From the NCBI RefSeq assembly GCF_934294775.1, contig NZ_CAKRAH010000073.1:1-11677 (forward strand): 11,677 bases of DNA, given 5' to 3'. Made by a program: the position numbers and the translations under genes. Under the pieces are notes generated by a model. It was given only the letters and a program-made list of their open reading frames with translations. It did not search any database and had not been told where the DNA came from. Below are positions 1-7,088 of this stretch, in pieces (position 1 is the stretch's first letter; the number at the start of each line of letters is the position of its first letter). The stretch comes from an uncultured Dorea sp. GTDB lineage: Bacteria > Bacillota > Clostridia > Lachnospirales > Lachnospiraceae.

Positions 1-59
1 TTCACCATTGTTCTGATAACCTCATTATTCATTCTTATTATGTAATCCTGCTCATACAT
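1..59 (-). CDS. 5' end of a gene leaving the window; small hypothetical protein
   Basis: An ATG at 59-57 follows a strong ribosome binding site (GGAGGAG, 8 bases upstream) and opens a frame that reaches the window edge without a stop. The 19 visible codons read MYEQDYIIRMNNEVIRTMV. This opening resembles, from memory, small uncharacterised clostridial proteins that begin MYEQDY or MFEQDY (DUF6483-like); with so few residues I hold that loosely. The next ATG (55-53) is in another frame and stops within a few codons. The 220 bases between this start and the terminator at 281-326 should hold its promoter, but I see no convincing -35/-10 pair there. Confidence 0.6.
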   Translation of the reverse strand, partial: MYEQDYIIRMNNEVIRTMV

Positions 60-280
60 ATATTTCACTCCTCCGATTCTTAAATTATTCCAAAAACGTA
101 GTCCTCCGAAATTTTAATATGAATGTGTCTGAAAAATACTTTCCACAAAATATACTGCAATGTAGAACATATAGATTACAAAAAAGATTTTTCAGATATG
201 CTCTATCCATTTAATCATATAAGCTGTCTCTTACAAATATTATACAACCCGATATCTTTCCGTGTATACTTTTATATCAC

Positions 281-326
281 AAAAAAACTGTCTGGTTACC
301 ATACATTCATAACCAAACAGTTTTTT
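281..326 (-). terminator. Intrinsic terminator ending the GNAT/GST unit (symmetric)
   Basis: Positions 282-298 pair with 310-326 across an 11-base loop. The core CTGTCTGGTTA / TAACCAAACAG has a single G-U pair, and the stem is extended by A/T pairs. On the minus strand the hairpin is followed by a run of U from 281-287, and on the plus strand by U from 321-326, so it could stop transcription either way. It lies 22 bases after the stop codon of the gene ending at 348, which is the normal place for an operon terminator. Confidence 0.9.
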
Positions 327-347
327 ATTTTAATAATCTATTATACT

Positions 348-1313
348 TTATTTTTCTGAAAGTTTCTCTCTTCCATGTGGAAGCAGCCACGCTTCTTCAT
401 CCGGGCCTTTGGCAATGATCTGATGGATATTTCCCGGGTTGCAGTCAATATGATAATGCTTTTTAATCGCAGCAAAGTCTGTCGTATCTCCGAATCCCGG
501 TGTCTGATACAGGTCTCTTGCATAAGCCCACAGATTATCATAATCTCTCAGACGTTTCTTATTCACACGGAAAATATTGTGATAAGCCACATCGAATCTT
601 GCCAGTGTTACATATAATCTGACATCGGATTCCGTAATCTTATCTCCGAACAGATATCTTCTGTCAGCCAGTCTTTCCTCCAGCCAGTCCAGACGGTTGA
701 ATACGGTATGATAAGCTTCTTCATATGCTTCCTGACTTCTGGCAAATCCCGCTTTATACACTCCGTTATTTACTTCTCTGAAAATAATATCATTCAGGGC
801 ATCGATCTCTTCCCGTAATTCTTCCGGATAAAGATCCGGAGCTCCCGGTTTGTGGTATTTCTTCCATGCGGTTTCAAAATACAGTGTCAGATGGAAGTAA
901 TCGTTATTTACAACCTTCTTTGTCTTCAGATCAACCAGTGCCGGTACCGTGAATCTTCCCTGATAATCCGGATCTGCATTCAGATATACCTCGCTGATGT
1001 AGTGGATTCCAAGTACCGGATCTACGTCACCTTCATCCAGGGTAAATGCCCAGTCGCTTCTTGGTACATTCGGACGTTTTGGATCTGCTTTTCCGACACT
1101 GATCACATCTTCAAGTCCCAGTAATTTTCTTACGATGATACTTCTGTGTGCCCATGGGCATACAGGTGCCCAGAGAAGTCTGTATCTTCCAGCTTCTACC
1201 GGAAGCTGTCCTTCTTCTTCTCCGAAGGGTGTATCAAACCTGTTCTTCTGTCTTACGAATTTTCCGCTTTTATCTACTTCTTTTCCTGTCCATTTATCTG
1301 ATGAAATTCTCAT
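348..1313 (-). CDS. Xi-class glutathione transferase / glutathionyl-hydroquinone reductase family protein, canonical CPWA
   Basis: A 321-residue protein, the usual length for the ECM4/YqjG family. These cytoplasmic enzymes remove glutathione from S-glutathionyl-hydroquinones through a catalytic Cys. The N-terminal thioredoxin-like half has Cys52 in CPWAHR (52-57) and the cis-proline loop TVPAL (122-126). The all-helical half contains DLYPEELREEID (160-171), NNGVYKAGFA and NLWAYARDLYQ (260-270), all typical of the family. The glutathione-contacting Asn-Glu-Ser seen in characterised members reads NNDY (136-139) here, so glutathione may not be the partner thiol. The start codon sits in an ATGA overlap with the GNAT stop, with AAAGGAG 9 bases upstream, so the two genes are translationally linked. 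It is one of three full-length paralogues in the window and the only one with CPWA. Family is firm; substrate is unknown. Confidence 0.9.
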   Translation of the reverse strand: MRISSDKWTGKEVDKSGKFVRQKNRFDTPFGEEEGQLPVEAGRYRLLWAPVCPWAHRSIIVRKLLGLEDVISVGKADPKRPNVPRSDWAFTLDEGDVDPVLGIHYISEVYLNADPDYQGRFTVPALVDLKTKKVVNNDYFHLTLYFETAWKKYHKPGAPDLYPEELREEIDALNDIIFREVNNGVYKAGFARSQEAYEEAYHTVFNRLDWLEERLADRRYLFGDKITESDVRLYVTLARFDVAYHNIFRVNKKRLRDYDNLWAYARDLYQTPGFGDTTDFAAIKKHYHIDCNPGNIHQIIAKGPDEEAWLLPHGREKLSEK

Positions 1314-1795
1314 TCTTTTGGTCTCCTTTCGTATTCGTTATCTCCGAATCTGTATCCGTCCGGTAAGAGGAAGCCCTCTTCTTCCATCCACTGCAACTGT
1401 TCTTCGCCTCCTGCATACAGCGCAAATCCTGTTTTTTGTCTGCGGAATCCGAATCTTTCATACATCGCAAGGGTCTGCGGATGTGTATACAGTATCACAT
1501 TGCATCCTTTTACCTGATCTAAAAGTGACTCTATAATGGCTCTTCCAAGACCATTTCCCTGATAAGCCGGTCTTAACGCTACATTGTAAATCGCAGCCTG
1601 GCATACCCCATCTGACAATGCCCTTCCACATCCGACGATCTTATCTCCATCGCAAATGAATGTAACCGCATAACTGTTGCGAAATATCTTTTCTTCTGTG
1701 ACCGGATCATAATGACTTAAGTGGCTTTCATCCAGAATATCCGCCACTTCATTCCAGTCCACATTTTCTTTGTCCGTTTTTATCCAAATGTCCAT
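1310..1795 (-). CDS. GNAT-family N-acetyltransferase
   Basis: A 161-residue protein of the Gcn5-related acetyltransferase fold, which moves acetyl from acetyl-CoA to an amine. The acetyl-CoA pyrophosphate loop is clear: RPAYQGNGLG (75-84) after the strand AAIYNVAL, with the family's late tyrosine at MYERFGF (Tyr112). The start has GGAGGAG 10 bases upstream. The gene overlaps the downstream Xi-class transferase by 4 bases, and a hairpin separates it from the ABC transporter genes upstream, so the pair may be its own unit or depend on read-through. Bacillus subtilis cystine/alkylcysteine operons also carry GNAT enzymes that acetylate S-modified cysteines; a similar role is plausible here but rests only on context. 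Confidence 0.88.
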   Translation of the reverse strand: MDIWIKTDKENVDWNEVADILDESHLSHYDPVTEEKIFRNSYAVTFICDGDKIVGCGRALSDGVCQAAIYNVALRPAYQGNGLGRAIIESLLDQVKGCNVILYTHPQTLAMYERFGFRRQKTGFALYAGGEEQLQWMEEEGFLLPDGYRFGDNEYERRPKE

Positions 1796-1875
1796 ACTCG
1801 ATTCTCTCCTCCGCCTTTGATATACTTTTCTACATAATGTTGGAATCCTGCAATCTTCCCTGCGTCCTCAGATAT

Positions 1876-1944
1876 AACAAAAGATACCTGCCGGATTTTA
1901 AAGATATAAAGAATAGTCTCCTTTTCTTAAAATCCCGGTATCTT
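1876..1944 (-). terminator. Long imperfect hairpin with U-tract after the ABC importer genes
   Basis: On the minus strand AAGATACC (1944-1937) pairs with GGTATCTT (1888-1881). Inside this, GGATTTTAA pairs with TTAAAATCC, with a small asymmetric internal loop between the two helices. UUUUGUUAU follows at once. It begins 27 bases after the stop of the ATPase gene, which fits an intrinsic terminator or a partial one that lowers expression of the GNAT/GST pair below. The large apical region makes it less efficient on paper than the terminators at 281-326 and 8869-8899. I see no strong promoter between it and the GNAT gene. Confidence 0.65.
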
Positions 1945-1971
1945 CATGTTATATTTTGTATTGTCGTATTT

Positions 1972-2730
1972 CTAGATTAAATATTCCGGCTCCACCATAC
2001 GGTTAATCTTCGCAAAGAACTCTCTCACACGGTCACTCTTTGGATGATTGAATACTTCTTTCGGAGGTCCGTCCTCGATGATCTTACCATTTTCAAGGAA
2101 GATAACTCTTGTTGCAACATTCTTTACAAAGTTCATCTCATGAGATACTAAAAGCATTGTATATCCTTCATTCGCTGCTTTCTTAATTGTATCCAGTACT
2201 TCTCCTACAAGCTCCGGATCCAGTGCGGATGTCGGTTCATCGAGAAGTAACAGTTCCGGTTCCATCGCAAGTGCTCTTGCGATTGCAACTCTCTGCTGCT
2301 GTCCTCCGGATAAATGTGCCGGATAATGGTTCGCCCATTCCAGAAGTCCTACATTCTTAAGCTGTTCTCTTGCAATCTCCTCTGCTTTCTTCTTGTCCAT
2401 TTTCTTTACGACGATCAGGCCTTCCATTACATTTTCCAGTGCTGTCTTTTTAGAAAAGAGGTTAAATCCCTGAAATACCATGCTGGTCTTCTTTCTAAGT
2501 TCTACCAGCGACTTTTTATCACTGTGGGCCAGATCTACATTCAAGTCATCAATGGTAATGCTTCCGCTTTCCGGCTTTTCCAGTCTGTTCAGGCAGCGGA
2601 GGAACGTTGATTTTCCTGTTCCGGATGGTCCGATGATTGCTACAACGTCACCCTTATTGATGTTTAAGTCGATGCCATTTAAGACCACGTTATTATTGAA
2701 TTTTTTGGAAATATTTTTTACTTCAATCAT
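1972..2730 (-). CDS. Polar amino acid ABC transporter ATP-binding protein (cystine/GlnQ type)
   Basis: A 252-residue ATPase with all motifs of a PAAT-family importer subunit: Walker A GPSGTGKST (34-42), Q-loop Gln87 in MVFQGFNLF, signature LSGGQQQ (140-146), Walker B LLLLDEP (160-166), and switch histidine His197 in VSHEMN. It drives uptake at the inner face of the membrane with the permease encoded just upstream. The start codon overlaps the permease stop in an ATGA at 2727-2730, indicating coupled translation. Sequence alone cannot separate glutamine, arginine and cystine members. A cystine or modified-cysteine substrate is inferred from the cysteine leader peptide and cysK in the same operon. 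A tcyC/tcyN-like name would be reasonable but is not proven. Confidence 0.93.
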   Translation of the reverse strand: MIEVKNISKKFNNNVVLNGIDLNINKGDVVAIIGPSGTGKSTFLRCLNRLEKPESGSITIDDLNVDLAHSDKKSLVELRKKTSMVFQGFNLFSKKTALENVMEGLIVVKKMDKKKAEEIAREQLKNVGLLEWANHYPAHLSGGQQQRVAIARALAMEPELLLLDEPTSALDPELVGEVLDTIKKAANEGYTMLLVSHEMNFVKNVATRVIFLENGKIIEDGPPKEVFNHPKSDRVREFFAKINRMVEPEYLI

Positions 2731-3470
2731 TGGTTCAATGCCCCCTCATCTGTCTGTATTGCCGGTGCATTCTCCGGTATGCGGATTTTCTTCTCGATCA
2801 GCTTGATTCCCTGTTCTACGATAATCGTAATAACCCAGTAGATAATTGCCAGAGATACATAGACCTCAAAGTAACGGTATGTACGTCCTGCAATGATCTT
2901 TCCTGCTGCTGTCATCTCTACAACCGCACAGACGAATGCAAGTGATGTTCCTTTGATCAGACCGATAAAGGAGTTACCAAGTGATGGCAGTGCCACCACG
3001 ATTGCTTCCGGAAGAATCACTCTTCGTAATGCCTGGAAATATGTCATACCAAGTGCACTGGCCGCTTCAATCTGTCCCTTTGGTACAGATTCCAAAGATG
3101 CTCTGATGACCTCTGCGTTATACGCTGATTCATTGACCGCCAAAGCGATGAATGCGTAGATGATCGGTGCCACACCATTGGCGTTATAGTTGGTTCCATA
3201 CTTCAGGTTGATGGCTTTTAAGATCATCGGAATACCAAAATATGTTACATATAACTGTACCAGTACCGGAGTCCCTCTGATGACTGAAATATACAGATTG
3301 GCGATCTGTTTTAACACCGGAATCTTCTTCATCTTGATCAATGCCAGGATCAGACCTAAGATCAGGCTGACGATCATGGATACCACTGCCAGTTCCAGTG
3401 TCACCGGCAGATAGGCTAACAGATCCGGTATCTGTGTAAATACCATCTTGATATCAAATAAATTACTCAT
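2727..3470 (-). CDS. Polar amino acid ABC transporter permease (cystine type)
   Basis: A 247-residue integral membrane protein of the HisM/GlnP permease family. Hydrophobic segments lie near residues 20-46, 57-82, 101-118, 152-185 and 201-222. The cytoplasmic EAA loop that docks on the ATPase is visible at about 135-154 (EAASALGMTYFQALRRVILP). The GTPVLVQLY stretch (67-75) is also characteristic. The ribosome binding site AAAGGAAG lies 7 bases before the start, 33 bases after the binding-protein gene, and the stop overlaps the ATPase start. Only one permease is present, so the channel is presumably a homodimer, as in tcyABC-type systems. Substrate is inferred from the operon, not from residues. 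Confidence 0.92.
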   Translation of the reverse strand: MSNLFDIKMVFTQIPDLLAYLPVTLELAVVSMIVSLILGLILALIKMKKIPVLKQIANLYISVIRGTPVLVQLYVTYFGIPMILKAINLKYGTNYNANGVAPIIYAFIALAVNESAYNAEVIRASLESVPKGQIEAASALGMTYFQALRRVILPEAIVVALPSLGNSFIGLIKGTSLAFVCAVVEMTAAGKIIAGRTYRYFEVYVSLAIIYWVITIIVEQGIKLIEKKIRIPENAPAIQTDEGALNQ

Positions 3471-3503
3471 GCTGATTCTTCCTTTCTGGGTTCCAGACTG
3501 ATG

Positions 3504-4376
3504 TTAGTTTGGAGTGCTTTCAAACTGTTCATCTTCCGGAGCTGTATCCTGTCCGAAATATTTCTGGCTTAATTCTGTAAGTGTTCCGTCTTTTTTCAGT
3601 TCTTTTAACTCTGCATCTACTTTATCTCTAAGTTCTTCCTGATCTTTCGGGAAAATGTAATAAGCGTAGCTATTGTCTGCGATTGCTTTTGCATCTTCGT
3701 CAGAAATCTGGTTTGCAACTACGTCATAGTTGTATTCTTTCTGATATGCGTTGTACATTGCTACATCAATGATTGCAAGGTCTACGCTGCCATCTTCGAT
3801 GTGCTGTAATGTAATCGCTGTATCTGCATCTGTGTAAGTGATATCAATCTTCTGATCTGGATTCTTTTCATTCCAGCCCTCAATTGCTGTTGTAACGCTG
3901 ACACCTGACTGTCCTTCAAAAGATTTTCCTGCCGCATCTGCAAATGTCTTTACTTCCGGTGCACCTTTCTTCGTAATGAATACATATCCGATCTTGTCAT
4001 ATGGATAAGAATAGAGGTATGATTTTGCTCTTTCTTCGTTATATGAGAAGTTATTTACACCAATCTGGTAAGTTCCACTTGTAACACCTGAAAATACGGA
4101 AGGAATATCTGTAACTTCAATCTGAAGATCATACCCATCCAGATGTTCAAAGACCTCTTTTAATACTTCTATATCATAACCGATTGGTTCGTTATCTTCT
4201 CCCACATATGTATAAGGTTTAACATTTCCTCCTGTTCCTGCTTTTACTGTAATTGTCTTGTTCCCGTCTGAAGTTTTACTGTCACTTCCTGATGAACCGG
4301 ATCCTCCACATCCTGTTGCAAGAACTCCAAGTGCTACGGTGATTGCTGCTACGCTTACTAATTTATTTCTTTTCAT
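3504..4376 (-). CDS. Amino acid-binding lipoprotein of the ABC importer (SBP_bac_3)
   Basis: A 290-residue extracellular solute-binding protein. The signal peptide has basic residues at 2-5, a hydrophobic core at about 7-20 and the lipobox ATGC with Cys23 as lipidation site; a Gly/Ser-rich linker follows. Family 3 features include KPYTYVGEDNEPIGYDIEVL near the start of lobe 1, the GVTSGTYQIGVNNFSYNEERA region, and a C-terminal LSQKYFGQD. Apart from Cys23 I see no cysteine. The start is supported by AAGGGAG 8 bases upstream, 22 bases after the preceding GNAT gene. It delivers its ligand to the permease and ATPase encoded downstream. Operon context points to cystine, cysteine or an S-substituted cysteine; the binding pocket cannot be resolved by eye. 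Confidence 0.93.
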   Translation of the reverse strand: MKRNKLVSVAAITVALGVLATGCGGSGSSGSDSKTSDGNKTITVKAGTGGNVKPYTYVGEDNEPIGYDIEVLKEVFEHLDGYDLQIEVTDIPSVFSGVTSGTYQIGVNNFSYNEERAKSYLYSYPYDKIGYVFITKKGAPEVKTFADAAGKSFEGQSGVSVTTAIEGWNEKNPDQKIDITYTDADTAITLQHIEDGSVDLAIIDVAMYNAYQKEYNYDVVANQISDEDAKAIADNSYAYYIFPKDQEELRDKVDAELKELKKDGTLTELSQKYFGQDTAPEDEQFESTPN

Positions 4377-4398
4377 AATACATTCTCCCTTTTTCTAC

Positions 4399-4830
4399 TT
4401 ATAAAGATTTTTCTGTCATAACACACTGGAATGTGCCGCTTCCTGTAATCTGCTCAGGAATTACAGCATAACCGAGTTTTTCATAGAATCCGACTGCTTC
4501 TGTTCTGGAATTGATAAGAATCTTTTTTACACCTCGTTCAGCGAACCACTCTTCTGCTGCGGTGATTGCCGCTGCCCCGTAATGCTGTCCCCTGTACTCT
4601 TCCAGTGTTGCAACTCTTTCGATCTTCCCGGTCGTCTCATCCAGCTGATGTAACCTGCAGGTCGATACCGGATGGGTTCCATCCAGCACCAGTATATATT
4701 CATCTCCTGCTTTATCTTCGCCGAATTCCATTTCCAGTGATACGCCAAATCCATTGCACATGGCTTCTGTTCTCACATAATGGACTCCTGCGAGCTGCCA
4801 TTCTTTATCTGTTACGCGGATTGCTTCCAT
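4399..4830 (-). CDS. GNAT-family N-acetyltransferase (ElaA/YjcF-like)
   Basis: A 143-residue acetyltransferase. The acetyl-CoA loop is EEYRGQHYGAAAI, preceded by the strand IERVATL and followed by the helix AAEEWFAERG; the C-terminal part has FYEKLGYAV, the usual position of the catalytic tyrosine. The frame extends upstream to 4875, but I place the start at 4830: AGGAGG sits 8 bases before this ATG, and the longer form would begin inside the preceding gene. It lies 26 bases after a Xi-class transferase gene and 22 bases before the binding-lipoprotein gene, firmly inside the cysteine-regulated operon. N-acetylation of an imported cysteine derivative is a reasonable guess; the true acceptor is unknown. 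Confidence 0.87.
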   Translation of the reverse strand: MEAIRVTDKEWQLAGVHYVRTEAMCNGFGVSLEMEFGEDKAGDEYILVLDGTHPVSTCRLHQLDETTGKIERVATLEEYRGQHYGAAAITAAEEWFAERGVKKILINSRTEAVGFYEKLGYAVIPEQITGSGTFQCVMTEKSL

Positions 4831-4856
4831 TCCATCTTCCTCCTGCTTTTTATGAA

Positions 4857-5894
4857 CTAAATTTCTGCTTTCCACTTGTGTGCAGGGTCTTTACTGAGCG
4901 CTTCTCTTCCGGTTGGCTGGCTCCAGATAGTATCCCAGTCTGTTTCCTGTACAACGATGTCGTAGTATACATTCTCCCAGTAATCTTCCGGTGCATGTGT
5001 AAGATCTTCAGATGCAGCAAAGTCTTTAAAGTATGTATTGTGTCTGAATGCCGGAATCTGATACAGGTCTCTTGCATATGGCCACAGGTTCTTATAATCT
5101 ACCAGTCTGTGCTTGCATGGTCCGATGTTTCTTGAGTAGCTGTAATCGAATCTTGCAAGTGTTGTATACAGGCGGATGTCACTGTCTGTAATGTAATCAC
5201 CGAATAAGAATCTCTGATTTTCCAGTCTCTTATCCATTGCTTCCAGTCCTGCAAAGAATGTCTCATATCCGTCTTTGAATGCCTGTAAGCTCTCTGCAAA
5301 CTGTGCACGGTACACCGCATTATTGACATTTTCAAATAACCATACATTCAGTTTATCGATCTCTTCTCTTAATTCTTCCGGATAAAGATCCGGTGCGCCC
5401 TTCTTATGGAATGGCTTGAATGCTGTCTCAAAATGATTGGTCAGATGGTGGTAATCGTTATTTACAACCTTCTTTTCTTTGTAATCAACCAGTGCAGGTA
5501 CTGTTGTTCTTCCTTCATAATCATCGTCTGCGTTGTAATATAATTCGCTTAAGAACTGTGCTCCTGTCTCTTTGTTGATGTGATTTGGTGAGTTTACGAA
5601 TTCCCATCCAAGAGGTTTTTCATAATCGCCCCAGTCTACGATCTCTACCTTGATTGCTTTATCAAGTCCAAGTAACTCTCTTGCGATCGATGCTCTGTTG
5701 GACCAGTTGCATCCCTTGCCCCAGAATAAGATGTATCTGTCTGCTTCTACCGGATTTTCTCCTTCTCCGAATCCCTTGGTGAAATGATTCGGCTGTCTGT
5801 GAAAGTTACCATATTCATCTATCTCCTGACCAGATTCTGTAGGTCTGACTCTGATCTGTCTTCCATTTACTTCAAAATATTCATGTTCTGCCAT
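4857..5894 (-). CDS. Xi-class glutathione transferase family protein with CNWS active-site motif
   Basis: A 345-residue member of the ECM4/glutathionyl-hydroquinone reductase family, closest in the window to the paralogue at 6006-7040 (both begin MAE, share GR.IRVRP near the N-terminus, and have QPNHFT.GFGEG). The presumed nucleophile is Cys62 in GCNWSNR, where the canonical motif is CPWAHR. The cis-proline loop TVPAL is at 131-135, and NNDYHH (145-150) replaces the glutathione-binding NES. The helical half has DLYPEELREEIDKLN, RFLFGDYITDSDIRLYTTLARFD and NLWPYARDLYQIPAF. The ribosome binding site is weak (CAGGA about 10 bases from ATG), and the 111-base gap upstream contains an AT-rich palindrome (5967-5978) but no clear terminator or promoter. 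Family firm, reaction uncertain. Confidence 0.88.
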   Translation of the reverse strand: MAEHEYFEVNGRQIRVRPTESGQEIDEYGNFHRQPNHFTKGFGEGENPVEADRYILFWGKGCNWSNRASIARELLGLDKAIKVEIVDWGDYEKPLGWEFVNSPNHINKETGAQFLSELYYNADDDYEGRTTVPALVDYKEKKVVNNDYHHLTNHFETAFKPFHKKGAPDLYPEELREEIDKLNVWLFENVNNAVYRAQFAESLQAFKDGYETFFAGLEAMDKRLENQRFLFGDYITDSDIRLYTTLARFDYSYSRNIGPCKHRLVDYKNLWPYARDLYQIPAFRHNTYFKDFAASEDLTHAPEDYWENVYYDIVVQETDWDTIWSQPTGREALSKDPAHKWKAEI

Positions 5895-6005
5895 CTTCTG
5901 ATTCCTGCCTTTCTATCCTGCTGGTTATGGACTCTTTCAGTCTTCACTCTTGTTTTTCTTATATATAATTATATAATTTCAGATTTCTTATCTTTATTCT
6001 TCATC

Positions 6006-7040
6006 TTAATCCTGTTTTTCGATTTTGAATTTGTTTCCAGGATCACTGCTGAGTCTTGCTCTGTCGTGTGGTGCTCCCCAATACGCTTCAAAATCAATTT
6101 CATCTAAAAATCTTGCATTAAATGACTCAAATGTTCTGCCCTTTTTCTTATTATTTGGATTTGCAAAATCTTTAAAATATGTATTGTTCTTAAATGCAGG
6201 AATCTGATACAGATCTCTTGCATATGCCCACAGATTCTTGTAAGTAAACAATGGATGTTTTGTATGTCCAAGCTGGTGTGTATAACGGATGTCCAGTCTT
6301 GCAAGTGTTACATAAAGTCTTACATCACTGTCTGTTACATAATCTCCGAATAAGAATCTCTGATTCTCCAGTCTTTCTTCCAGCAGATCCATGGCTGCGT
6401 AGAATGAATTGTATGCATCCCAGTATGCTTCTTTTGATCTGCAGAACGTTGTCTTATATACTCCGTTATTGATGTTATCGAATAACCAGTAGTTCATCTC
6501 GTCGATATCTTTTCTTAATTCTTCCGGATAAAGATCTGGTGCATTCTTTTTGTGGAATGGTTTGAAATCCACTTCGAAGTAATTGGTCAGTTTGTGGTAA
6601 TCGTTATTGACTACTTTTCCTGTCTTTACGTCAATCAGTGCAGGTACTGTTGTTCTTCCTGTGTAATCATCATCTGCTTTGTAGTATGCTTCACTTAAGA
6701 ACTGGATGTCTAAGACCGGATCAACATTATCTTTGTCATATACGAATTCCCATCCGAGATTCTTCTCATGATCTGCGTGCTCTACCATGTTCACACTGAT
6801 TGCTTCGTCTAATCCCAGAAGCTCTCTTACGATGGATGCTCTGTTAGACCAATGGCAAAGCTTTGCCCACACCAGTCTGTATCTGCCTGCTTCTACCGGA
6901 TTCTTTCCTTCTCCGAATCCTTCGGTAAAATGATTTGGCTGACGGACGAAATATCCATTTTCATCTACTTCTGATACTGTCTCTACCGGACGAACTCTTA
7001 TCTTTCTTCCATTTACTACTTCATAATCAAATTCTGCCAT
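6006..7040 (-). CDS. Xi-class glutathione transferase family protein with CHWS active-site motif
   Basis: A 344-residue paralogue of the two other full-length Xi-class proteins here. Cys62 lies in LCHWSNR, so the Pro and Ala of the canonical CPWAHR are replaced by His and Ser and the His by Asn. TVPAL is at 131-135 and NNDYHK at 145-150. The helical half has DLYPEELRKDIDEMN, NNGVYKTTFCRS, RFLFGDYVTDSDVRLYVTLARLD and NLWAYARDLYQIPAF. A good ribosome binding site (AAAAAAGGAG, 8 bases) precedes the start, 48 bases after cysK. The extra N-terminal stretch of about 10 residues relative to the CPWA paralogue contains GRKIRVRPVE, shared with the neighbour. It probably acts on a thiol conjugate in the cytoplasm; whether the acceptor is glutathione, cysteine or another thiol is open. 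Confidence 0.88.
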   Translation of the reverse strand: MAEFDYEVVNGRKIRVRPVETVSEVDENGYFVRQPNHFTEGFGEGKNPVEAGRYRLVWAKLCHWSNRASIVRELLGLDEAISVNMVEHADHEKNLGWEFVYDKDNVDPVLDIQFLSEAYYKADDDYTGRTTVPALIDVKTGKVVNNDYHKLTNYFEVDFKPFHKKNAPDLYPEELRKDIDEMNYWLFDNINNGVYKTTFCRSKEAYWDAYNSFYAAMDLLEERLENQRFLFGDYVTDSDVRLYVTLARLDIRYTHQLGHTKHPLFTYKNLWAYARDLYQIPAFKNNTYFKDFANPNNKKKGRTFESFNARFLDEIDFEAYWGAPHDRARLSSDPGNKFKIEKQD

Positions 7041-7088
7041 GTCACTGTCTCCTTTTTTGTCTGTCTTTCTTCTATCTTTTCTTCTGTT

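Noticed and set aside
128..196. A perfect 10-base inverted repeat, TCTGAAAAAT (128-137) and ATTTTTCAGA (187-196).
   Set aside because: The arms are 49 bases apart, AT-rich and without a U-tract or other supporting feature; chance is likely in such DNA.
4831..4875. A fifteen-codon longer GNAT beginning at 4875.
   Set aside because: It would overlap the end of the preceding gene and contain the AGGAGG that serves the ATG at 4830.
4566..5135. A 189-codon plus-strand frame across the GNAT/Xi-class junction.
   Set aside because: It is antisense to two well-supported genes and has no ribosome binding site or recognisable domain.
5967..5978. AATTATATAATT palindrome with a TATAAT inside, as a possible internal promoter between two Xi-class genes.
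   Set aside because: No acceptable -35 hexamer is found at 16-18 bases, and AT-rich palindromes are common in such gaps.
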